A DNA stretch of 64,000 nucleotides from Eutreptiella sp. 'Long Island Sound 2002' (taxonomy: Eukaryota; Euglenozoa; Euglenophyceae; Eutreptiales; Eutreptiaceae): contig OZ038378.1 of the NCBI GenBank assembly GCA_964036045.1, forward strand, positions 182,492,944 through 182,556,943, written 5' to 3'. Of the stretch, positions 46,374-54,610 are shown piece by piece. Within the stretch, counting starts at the first letter, position 1. Each line of letters begins with the position of its first letter. A program made the position numbers and the translations under genes. The notes under the pieces are model-generated. The model did no database searches, had not been told where the DNA came from, and worked only from the letters and a program-made list of their open reading frames with translations.

Positions 46374-47581
46374 CTGTGTTGTGCCGTGGGCAGTGCTGTG
46401 CAGTGCTCCGCAGGGGGGAGGGGGGGAGGGGAGGGGGGGCCGGCGGTGGCGTTAGTCCCGTGCGGGCGGGGGCCGGTGGCCATCCATCGGCACTGGGTTG
46501 GGAGGCGGGTGAGCCACGCGGCCCACACGTCGCGCCACAGCTCCCAGTCTGGGGCGGGGCTCAGGGCCCTCGGCCCCCGGGGGTTGTCGGGTGGTGCCGA
46601 GGGGAGCCGCACTAGGTGGACCCTCGTCACGGCGGTGACCTCCTGTGTTCGCAGGAAGGTGTGTACCCCGTCCCGCGCCGCGGGCGCCGGGAGGGGGGGG
46701 CGGGGTACGGGCGCTGCCCCGTACAGGTTGGTGGGGGTGATCCCCAGGACCCGCTCCGGGTCCCCGCGGGTCGCGACGACGAGGAGGAGCAGGGGGGTGC
46801 CCGGGCGCTCTTGCCAGAGGACCTGCCCTCTGTGGTGGGCACCCCTGGTCCTGGAGAGGGGGGGGGATAGGTTCGGGTTGGCCCAGCCGCGGGGTGCGTG
46901 CGTCGCCGGCGGGAGGGCGGGGCACCAGGTGGGCTCCCTGGGGAACGCCTCGCACATGACGGCGTACGGGGGGGTCGGCCTGGCGCCGTCGTACACCGGG
47001 TTGGTCGGGCGGGGGCGGGTGGGCGCCTCGTCCGCGCCTTCCACGAATACCGTGATTTCGCCCACCTCCAGGTCCTCGTCCGGCGGATGTAGAAGGTGGA
47101 GTGCCGCGTCCAACTCGGACACTCCTCCTGGGTATGTGGCCCGCGCCTGGTTCAGGTACGGGGCCGTGTCCCTGGGGCAACGCGTCCTGAGGGCGTGCAG
47201 CAGGGCTGGGGCCCTGCTGTGGAGGGACATGGCGGACCCCGCGCAGGACAGGGGCCCGCCTGACCGTTTGGACGTGCGCCACTCCATCCAGTGCCCGTAG
47301 AGGGCCGCCTCCGGGCTGATGAGCCCCGGCTGGACAGCGTTCACGATCCGGTGCATCGCCGGGAGCAGCGTAGGGGCGCCTGCTCCGTTCAGGGCGCGGA
47401 CGGCCGGGAGGGCGGCCTCGCTGAGGAAAGCCCTCGCACTGCCAGCCGGGTCGTGCTGGGCGGCAGCGTGCGCCTCGTGCGCCTCCGTTACTGCGTCCGC
47501 TACTAGGCCCCGGACGACCGCCTCCTGCGCTCGGCGGCGGGCTCTGGTGTGCCACGGCCCGTCCCCCCGTCGGCGGGGCAT
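46358..47581 (-). CDS. Unassigned 407-residue ORF downstream of LINE pol
   Basis: Starts at an ATG 39 bp after the pol stop codon, on the same strand. It begins with Arg-rich residues (MPRRRGDGPWHTRARRR), then an Ala-rich helical segment with LVADAVTEAHEAHAAA. Later come better-ordered stretches such as LEVGEITVFVEG, LLLLVVATRGDPERVLGITP and WELWRDVWAAWLTRLP. No domain is recognised. A second protein after pol is unusual for a LINE, where ORF1 normally precedes pol. It may be a separate element's gene or a novel accessory protein. In this GC-rich DNA an open frame is weak support, but the mixed hydrophobic/charged pattern looks coding. Confidence 0.42.
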   Translation of the reverse strand: MPRRRGDGPWHTRARRRAQEAVVRGLVADAVTEAHEAHAAAQHDPAGSARAFLSEAALPAVRALNGAGAPTLLPAMHRIVNAVQPGLISPEAALYGHWMEWRTSKRSGGPLSCAGSAMSLHSRAPALLHALRTRCPRDTAPYLNQARATYPGGVSELDAALHLLHPPDEDLEVGEITVFVEGADEAPTRPRPTNPVYDGARPTPPYAVMCEAFPREPTWCPALPPATHAPRGWANPNLSPPLSRTRGAHHRGQVLWQERPGTPLLLLVVATRGDPERVLGITPTNLYGAAPVPRPPLPAPAARDGVHTFLRTQEVTAVTRVHLVRLPSAPPDNPRGPRALSPAPDWELWRDVWAAWLTRLPTQCRWMATGPRPHGTNATAGPPSPPPLPPAEHCTALPTAQHRCTRT

Positions 47582-47620
47582 GGTGCTGCGGGCTCTGCAA
47601 AGCGCGGCGGCGGGTGGGGG

Positions 47621-50600
47621 TCAGGGCGCGAACACGTGCGACAGGTGCGCGACGGATATGGGGTCCCGCAGGTGCACGTGGATCCACAGGAGGGCGGCGC
47701 CCGCGGGGCCCGCGCGTTCGTGTGAGTGGGCGTGTGCTCCCCTGATGCGCCGGTGCAAAGCCTCCTCTTCAGTGCGCCTGTGCGGGCCCCCGGGAGGTTC
47801 GGGCCAGGGGCACGCGGCCACCTGGGAGCACTGCGCGCACCTGTTGGCGCCCGTCGGCGCTGCGGAGGACACCGTGTCGCATTCCCCGCAGAGGTGGCAG
47901 GTGTGTGGGAGGTGGGAGGGCGGCGACCAGGGGCCAAGACGGCGGAGCCACAGGCCGTCCCACCTCTGGCGGAGGGGGTCTCTGAGCTCCAGCAGGCGGG
48001 CGCGGACGCGGTGCCGGTAGTCCCTGCCGAGCGTCTTCTGCCGGACCTCCTGCCACGTGTCGTCGGGGAGAATCCTGTGGTCGTGGAAGGCGGCGATGAG
48101 GTCATCCCACGCGGGGCGGGGATGCCCCTGAAGGGGGGTTGCCATATACATGTGGCGCCCGGTGAGGTGGGGCACCAGCGTGCCCCACTGGCACTCGTCC
48201 GCGGCGTCCTGGTGGAGGAGGGCCAGTAGGTTGCCGTCCGCGACTGCCTCCCACCCTACCCGCAGCCTGTCGCAGCTGTCTAGCTCCTGGCGCAGCGCGG
48301 CTGCAAGGTCGGTGGGGAGCATGAGGAGTAAGGGCCCCAGAGTGTCGCCCAGCCAGGACGGGGCGTCGTCGTACACACGCCCCCCAGTTTTGAAGTGCGC
48401 CACGGCGAGCCGGGCGGCTCTGCCCTCCGGGGGGTGCCACCGGATGGTGGCCGCGTCGCGTCCCCATGTGTGTATCTCCGTGGCTCGGAGCACGTTGGCG
48501 GTGTGGAGGACAATGCGGGAGGGGATGGGCGCTCGGATGAGCGAGGACACGTCCCCACTCCACCCCGCTTGTGGCTCCGGGGCCGCCTGTAGCCATTCCT
48601 TTGCCGCCGCGTCCCACGGGTGGTCGGGGCCCGCCCCGCGGATCATGGTGGGCCGCGGCCAGGTGTGCGGCCGCCACCCCTTGAGCGGGATGGCGGCGTA
48701 CCGTTGTGCGGGAGCCTCCGGGGCGCGCGTGGCGGCGCACCACCGGCCCCATTCGCGCGCCCACTCCTCGCCCACTATAAGGGCCTCCCATGCGGTCATG
48801 GAGCCGCGCCCGATGATCCACTGTGGGAAGAGGGCTTCTTGTAGGTGTTTCGAGAAACTCCCCGGCAGGTCCCGGTACGGGTGGGGGTCCTCTTGCGGCG
48901 GGCACTCCAGGGTGCCATTCACGACACGGAGGGAGGCTACGAAGTCCTTGCCAGGGCGCGGGGGAGGGGGGGGGCAGCTGCCCTCTGCCGCGGTGAGCCA
49001 TCGGTGCACCCGGGCTGCTGCGCTTAGGGGCTCGCGGAGGAGTTGCTCCAGCCGTTGATTGCAAAGCTCCCATGCGAAATCCCCCAGCCGGAGCATGTGG
49101 TGGAGGAAATCGTCCACGGAGGTCCCTCCGGGCGGGTCGTAGCGGGCTATGGCGCGGAGCTGCGCCTCCGCCTCCTCGGGCACCAGCCCAGAGCAGAAGA
49201 CTTCTGTCCATGCGGCGCCCGCGGAGCGCCACGAGGCCACCCACAGAGCCTTGTCCCCGGGCGGGAGGTGGCGGGCCGCCTCTTGTACCGCCTGGCGGTA
49301 GTGGGGCCAGAGGAGCCGTGAGTGGGCGCACCCCACGTGCATGTGCACCGGGGTCTCCTCCGGGCCGCCGCAGAGGAGGCACGGCTGCGGGAGGATGGCA
49401 ACGCCGGAGAGCCGCTCCTTTCGGACGCGGAGCCTGCGTTGCACCGGCGTGTGGCCGTCCTTGGCCCGCAGCCCCCGGTGGTTGGTGGCCGTCGCGGTGA
49501 GGTCCCGGGCGTGGACATAGGCTGTGGCGTGGGCCGCGCTCAGAGGTGTGTGTCCTCGGTGCGTCAGCGCACGGTCCGTCTGTGCCCGCTGCGCGATCGC
49601 GCCGAGCGTTCGCATCGTGGGGGGCTGTAGGTCGAGGTGGCCGTCATGACCGGCGACGAGGAGCTGGGCGTGGCTGGGGCCCGGGGGCGTGTTCTGTAGG
49701 ACGGTGTCCTGGGACGCCACCCAGTCCGCCTTGTGTAGTAGGGCGTCGCTGTGGTGGGAGGTGGCTCGGGCATACCAAAACGGGTGCCCGGCGTGTTGCC
49801 CTCGCGCGCGCAGGCCGTCCCGGAGCCATCGCAGGGGCATCTGGTTGACTACCTTCGCCGCGCCCGCGGGGACCCCCGTGGTCCGCTCGCGATCTGCGTG
49901 TCGCAGGAGGTGGAGGATGACTTTGGCGTCCACCGTATGGACCCATGGCCGGTGGGCGCCGTATTGTAGGGAGAGGGAGGCGGCCACCCCCTCTCCGTCG
50001 GGCACCGTGCCCGAGATGGCCACCGCCCACGTGCGGGTGAGATCGGCGGCGAGAGCGACGCTGGTGGCGTGCTTGCAGGGTCCGCCCCCCGACGCATCGG
50101 AGGAGGTGTGGCCCCAGGCCTCCGGGATCCAGTAGTACCCGGTGGGGCTGAGCCACCCCGCGTATAGGTCGGCGGAGTGCCACCGGACGTCGGGGTGGCT
50201 GGGGGTCAGTTGGTCCACGCTCAGCGCCCTGGTGTCGCCGGGGCGGTCCGCCGGGTGGTCGTGTAGTCCGACTTCTGCTCCAGCGATCGTGCTTGCCCAG
50301 GACCAGAGTGCCGTCACATGTTCCCTGAGCCACGCCAGGCCTCCTCGCTGGTGTACCACCAGGTGTCCCGTGTCCTCCGGTTGGTCCTCCAGCGCGTGCA
50401 CTGCCATTTGTGGGTCGTGCGGCACCTCCGTAACTACCAGCAGGGCGGTGCCGCGGGGGAGTCCACGGGGCCTGGGCTGGCCTGCCCCCACCTGCACTAT
50501 CACCCACTCGGTCTGGAGCTGCGCTTGCTCGGTCGCTCGGGTGCACTGGTCGTCCGTAGTCACCAACCATACAGGCGTCGGCGCGTGGGGCCGTGGGCAC

Positions 50601-51256
50601 AGGGGCTCGGGCCACGCCACATCCGCGTAAGGCTCTTGGCGCTCACCTTCCGCGAGTACGTCGCGGAGGATGTACAGGAGGGCCGCCGGTGGGTGGTATG
50701 CCGCCCCCTGCGTGGGGGGGAATAGGCTGCCCCGACGGCGGTAGCCCCCGACGTGAAGGTGCAGGCCGTCCGGGGTCACCCGTGGGCCAGTGTGGGCGTC
50801 CTGCTTAGCCCTCGTGGGGTGGACGAGTCTCAGGCGGGGGTCCTGCGTGCCGGTGGTGTGGAAGAGGTGGACCAAAGCGTCGCGCCACCTGGGGTGGTTG
50901 GTGGGCTCCTGCTCGCGGCGGCAGTAATGAAGGTGTTCATGGGCGCACTGGTTGAGGCATTCCCGCACCGCCGTCGGCCACGGGTCGTCGTTGTCGGGGA
51001 AGGGGTGGTGCGGCCCGTGGCGTCCATGCCACGGCGTAGTGTGTGGCACCGTCAGGCGGCACGTGTCGCGCCGTCGTAGCTTGGCGGTGCGCAGCGTGAC
51101 GATGTGGCCCGGTGGGGACTGTAGTTGGACGTGGGCTGCCCTGGGGCACGCGATGGGGTTGTAGAGCCCCACTTCCAGGGCGGCCAGGGCCCGGGGTATG
51201 CGGTTGACCCCGTCGCCGCCCGCCAGGGTTGCGAGTTCCGGGACGGGGTAGTGCAC
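47621..51256 (-). CDS. LINE pol, RNase H / zinc-finger / C-terminal part
   Basis: A 1,211-codon frame continuous with the RT frame except for the TAG at 51257-51259. Numbering from that stop, residues about 385-515 form an RNase H domain. It has SDASGGG (first Asp, about 387), DGEGVAASLSL (Glu), HTVDAKVILHLL (Asp) and SHHSDALLHKADWVAS (His and Asp). Residues 626-652 form a zf-RVT zinc finger (CLLCGGPEETPVHMHVGC). Then comes a region of about 500 residues that I cannot assign. Near its end CHLCGECDTV and ANRCAQC make a second, C4-like finger. The protein would act with the RT to make and trim cDNA at the target. If the TAG is not read through, this half is not made. Confidence 0.8.
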   Translation of the reverse strand: MHYPVPELATLAGGDGVNRIPRALAALEVGLYNPIACPRAAHVQLQSPPGHIVTLRTAKLRRRDTCRLTVPHTTPWHGRHGPHHPFPDNDDPWPTAVRECLNQCAHEHLHYCRREQEPTNHPRWRDALVHLFHTTGTQDPRLRLVHPTRAKQDAHTGPRVTPDGLHLHVGGYRRRGSLFPPTQGAAYHPPAALLYILRDVLAEGERQEPYADVAWPEPLCPRPHAPTPVWLVTTDDQCTRATEQAQLQTEWVIVQVGAGQPRPRGLPRGTALLVVTEVPHDPQMAVHALEDQPEDTGHLVVHQRGGLAWLREHVTALWSWASTIAGAEVGLHDHPADRPGDTRALSVDQLTPSHPDVRWHSADLYAGWLSPTGYYWIPEAWGHTSSDASGGGPCKHATSVALAADLTRTWAVAISGTVPDGEGVAASLSLQYGAHRPWVHTVDAKVILHLLRHADRERTTGVPAGAAKVVNQMPLRWLRDGLRARGQHAGHPFWYARATSHHSDALLHKADWVASQDTVLQNTPPGPSHAQLLVAGHDGHLDLQPPTMRTLGAIAQRAQTDRALTHRGHTPLSAAHATAYVHARDLTATATNHRGLRAKDGHTPVQRRLRVRKERLSGVAILPQPCLLCGGPEETPVHMHVGCAHSRLLWPHYRQAVQEAARHLPPGDKALWVASWRSAGAAWTEVFCSGLVPEEAEAQLRAIARYDPPGGTSVDDFLHHMLRLGDFAWELCNQRLEQLLREPLSAAARVHRWLTAAEGSCPPPPPRPGKDFVASLRVVNGTLECPPQEDPHPYRDLPGSFSKHLQEALFPQWIIGRGSMTAWEALIVGEEWAREWGRWCAATRAPEAPAQRYAAIPLKGWRPHTWPRPTMIRGAGPDHPWDAAAKEWLQAAPEPQAGWSGDVSSLIRAPIPSRIVLHTANVLRATEIHTWGRDAATIRWHPPEGRAARLAVAHFKTGGRVYDDAPSWLGDTLGPLLLMLPTDLAAALRQELDSCDRLRVGWEAVADGNLLALLHQDAADECQWGTLVPHLTGRHMYMATPLQGHPRPAWDDLIAAFHDHRILPDDTWQEVRQKTLGRDYRHRVRARLLELRDPLRQRWDGLWLRRLGPWSPPSHLPHTCHLCGECDTVSSAAPTGANRCAQCSQVAACPWPEPPGGPHRRTEEEALHRRIRGAHAHSHERAGPAGAALLWIHVHLRDPISVAHLSHVFAP

Positions 51257-52340
51257 CTAGGGGCATATGCCGTGTGCGCCGGCGATTTCCCAGAACATCC
51301 TGGTGACCTCGGCGCACACGGAGGTTGAGCGGTGGTGGACGAGTGTGCCCACGAGGGCCACTGCTGCCTGCTGGCACCGCGTTGGCACCCGCGTGAGCCC
51401 CAGGGTCCGGTCATCCTGCAGGCTGTCCCGCGAGGCGTCAAAGGCGTATCGCGCCCTGTCCTTCGCGAACTGGACCGTGATGTGGTCCAGGTGGCGCGCG
51501 GTGTTGGAGTTGTCGGCGATGAATGGGGTGACGTATTGCGTCACTCCCCCTAGGATCGCCAGGATGCCGTCCTGTACCACTTTTGGTGGAGCGAGGGTGT
51601 TGAGGCACCAGTGGTGCACCGCCCAGGCGCAGGCGGTGTTTGCGCTGCAGGGAGAACTTCCCGTCCGGCTGCAGCTGGAGTCCAGGTAGGGGACGGAGTC
51701 CGCCGCCGGCACCCAGTGCCATGGGTTTTTAAGGTGGGGACAGAGGCGCAGCTGCAGGCCCGGGACCCCCTCTGTGGTGGCCATGGCGCACTTGCGGGGG
51801 TTGAGCTCCATGCCCATCATCCCCAGGTACGCGGCCACCGCCTCCACGCCCTCGACGAAGTGCTGCAGCGCGTGGGCCACTACCAGCAGGTCGTCTATGT
51901 AGGCCTGGATGAGGCCCCGTTCGGCCTCTCCGGGCGGACGCAGACGGTGCCCCTGGGCCCTGAGCAGGGGCTCCAGGAGGAGCGCGTACAGCAGGGGGCT
52001 TTCGGGGTTGCCCTGCCGGACGCCGCGCAGCATGTGGACGGGCTGTGTCAGCCCGTGCGCGGTGACGATGCGCAGCCTGGCGCACGTGTGGAGGAAGAGC
52101 AGGACGTCGATGACCTCCGGCGGCACAGAGAGGTGGCGTAGGATGAGGTGGAGGGCGCCGTGCGGGGCGGTGTCGAAGGCCTTGCGGGCGTCCAAGGAGA
52201 AGACGTAGTTGGGCCTTCTCCGTTGGAGCTGCCGCTGCGCCATGAACAGGGGAGGGCCGGTGTTGGAGCCGGGGAGGGCCCCTTGTTGCCAGTCGCTGAC
52301 CACTCCGTGCCGTGTGAGCACTTCCGTGATGCGCTGGGTG
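51257..52340 (-). pseudogene. LINE reverse transcriptase, truncated by the LTR insertion
   Basis: Visible RT motifs in order: YVFSLDARKAFDTAPHGALH (catalytic Asp at 52192-52190), GVRQGNPESPLLYALLLEP (motif B), and AYIDDLLVVA, the active site (Asp pair at 51895-51890) with YIDD in place of YADD. The frame is open to 52340, where the chromovirus LTR begins, so the N-terminal half is missing here. Between about 51690 and 51625 the frame reads as nonsense (SSCSRTGSSPCSANT). The next frame reads LGLQLQPDGKFSLQRKHRL, which suits an RT thumb, so two compensating 1-bp indels are likely. The frame ends in TAG, then continues in the same register into the RNase H part. Confidence 0.8.
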
Positions 52341-52531
52341 TGAAGCCGGTTCGGACCCCCGTGGCCATCTTTGGGTCACTTGGGGTGTGTATCTATGTGC
52401 CGGCAAGCCGCCATTGGCTGATATCATACTCTCCCATCCACCTGACCTAACCTGATGTGATAGTGTGATAGGTTTGGCCATTCCGGCTATGAGCGGCCAT
52501 ATTCAGTACCGAGGCGCCGCCAGCTGAGATT

Positions 52532-52537
52532 TATATA
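52532..52537 (+). promoter_or_regulatory. Candidate TATA box of the LTR promoter
   Basis: TATATA within GATTTATATATCAG. The same sequence is kept in the 3' LTR at 63321-63326. It is the only TATA-like element I saw in the first half of the LTR. Confidence 0.35.
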
Positions 52538-52784
52538 TCAGAATATCAGGAATCAACAGGGTTTTTTTATCATAATGTTTCCGTAATTTTTCAGCTATCC
52601 GTTCTGATTGTCAATGTATCGGCGACTGTCAGTTGGCTCGCGATTTTGCGGTAACCGATTGGTTAACTGTTATTTCCAGATATTTTGGCGGAAACCCCGA
52701 TGAAGGGTCAGATTTCATCAGTAAAGGGTTCGTTGCTCCCGCAATTTTCTAAATATGCACTCGAAATTTTAATCTGAATTTTTC

Positions 52785-52820
52785 GCGATGTCGAAATCGG
52801 ATTTTCGACTTCGACATCGC
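52785..52820. promoter_or_regulatory. Perfect inverted repeat in the LTR
   Basis: GCGATGTCGAA (52785-52795) and TTCGACATCGC (52810-52820) are exact reverse complements around a 14-nt spacer. The 3' LTR keeps both arms unchanged (63574-63584 and 63599-63609). It could be a protein-binding palindrome or an RNA stem-loop. Confidence 0.7.
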
Positions 52821-53211
52821 CGCACTTGATTTGGTCTTCTTCGAGTGGTCATACTCTTTTCCCTATGCCCGAATCAGGTTTCCCTTATACTTGCCACCCA
52901 TTTGACTTGGAGATATAAGGGAAACAAAAGTGAATCGTGGGACCACTTTGAAGGGCCATATCTACGCGCCAGTGTGAGGACAGAGAATAAAGAAGGTTGC
53001 GTTGCAAGCGCCTTAGTCCCAACTTATTTTTAGTAGGGACCAACACCTTAAGTCGGCACACACACTCGTTGTATCATAGGATCATGGTCAACATGGTAGA
53101 AACTTGTTTATAACTTGTTGACCATGTGTCCGGACTTGATATTATGATCTTCGAGTGTAGTGCATGAGTCTTGCGGTTGCATAGCATCTTTCCTTAAGTT
53201 CCCACGTCCAT

Positions 53212-54610
53212 TTAACCCAAAGTTATGACCATGGAGGGGCATGGCATACCATGGTGGGAGCCAATTATAAGGGCTATGTGTGATATTGGTAGTATATGTC
53301 TTGATATGCTCACGCCCATGTTATATATCTTCGTGTGGCCGAAGAGATGGAGAGCCACACGTGACAAGGGCCTTGCCCATGTCCCAATTGTGGAATTCAA
53401 AGCGCTAGACTAAGTCTACCGCGTATGTATTGCTCATAGTATGTTTGGCAAAGAGATCCATGAGTGCACTCCCATTTTCATGGGGCATGTAGATATGAGT
53501 GGCGAAGGTATCTCCATGCGCTCGATTGGGGATCCAAGTGGGGGAACTGTTCGCAAATGGTTCCAATCATTTGTATATTGAACCATGCGCGGATATCATG
53601 GGTGAGCATAGAGATATACTATCATGACAACTTTGTATTTGGACATATTTTCATGTTTTTGACCTCAATTTTTGCTCATTTTGGCGTTTTGTGTACTCAC
53701 CTGGTCGGCTAACAGTAAGAAGCCTATGGAGAGTCGAACCATGGTATGTTGTTCATATGTTGGCATATGCTTTGGAGTTGAACATCACCATATGCCAAAT
53801 CGCGTACTCCATTTGGCTTGGCGCACGAAGGATCACAAGAATTGGTCTCAAGATCATGGGCTGACTTGGGCAGTGGCTGGCGCCCATATCCGAAGTGGTT
53901 TCGAGGGCAAAGTGGGATGTACATGGGCATTGACCTTTGGTCTCTATCCTCCATGAATACTAGACTTCGATTCCATGCATGCTTTGAGCCTTCGGATAAG
54001 TGGTAACTTCAATTTTGAGCATATATTTGATAGATGGCCAATATGGTGTGAATTGGCAGTTTTTTGGCATGTTATGAGTTCAAACTCATGGGGCATATCT
54101 CTAAGCCCATTTGACTCCAAGTCCAACCAAGGTTATGTCAGGGTAGGGCATGGTCCTGAGTGCCATTCTGGGCCATGACACGCCACCTCCCCTATTGGGC
54201 TAGGATTTAGAGGCTTGGGAGTGAACACATTTTTGGGGTTTATGTAGTGACTTTTGACACATGGCATTTAGCCATCTCATTTGACCTGGTTCAGGGCAAT
54301 ATGTTGGTGAGTCAAGGGAAGGTCTTGAGTCTAGGGAATGAGGGATTTATGGCTGTCAATGTGTATGTTTATCTCTTTCCCCGACTTTTCTTTATTTGTG
54401 TTCATATGCCAATTTCAGGGCTTTCCTCTTGGTGCAATTCTTGTACATGCCCGCCACCGTGAGACAACCGGTGTGCTGAACGGAAGCCCGCAGCGTGGAT
54501 TGGATTGTGGATTGGGCTATTGCTGTATTTGTGGGACCTGGTTGCTGTTCAGGGTTGAAGGAGGATTGTATTTTCTATATTTTTGGATCTTGGACCCTGG
54601 AATTTGAGGA
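53212..54610 (+). other. Rest of 5' LTR plus untranslated leader
   Basis: A/T-richer, non-coding DNA between the provable LTR and the gag start codon. It contains the LTR end and the primer-binding site, neither of which can be fixed because the 3' LTR is cut off. Only short ORFs are present. Confidence 0.6.

Larger units (their letters stand above)
45736..52340 (-). mobile_element. Non-LTR (LINE) retrotransposon, minus strand, cut by the chromovirus
   Basis: Carries the RT motifs, RNase H, a zf-RVT zinc finger and two downstream ORFs, all on the minus strand. Its coding sequence is interrupted at 52340/52341 by the TG of the chromovirus 5' LTR. The missing N-terminal part (endonuclease and early RT motifs) should resume beyond the 3' LTR, outside the window. 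The 3' end is uncertain: either about 45736, or, if 45447-45735 is a later insert, the (ATCAAAC)n tail at 40984. Confidence 0.8.
52341..53211 (+). repeat. 5' LTR (minimum extent)
   Basis: Begins TGAAGCCGGTTCGG and matches the 3' LTR from base one up to the window end, so the true LTR is longer than 871 bp. Two places where CA precedes a TGG-led, primer-site-like sequence are 53251/53252 and 53741/53742. I cannot choose between them. Confidence 0.9.

Noticed and set aside
45702-47300. 532-codon plus-strand ORF
   Set aside because: Antisense to the minus-strand LINE ORFs, low complexity, no motif.
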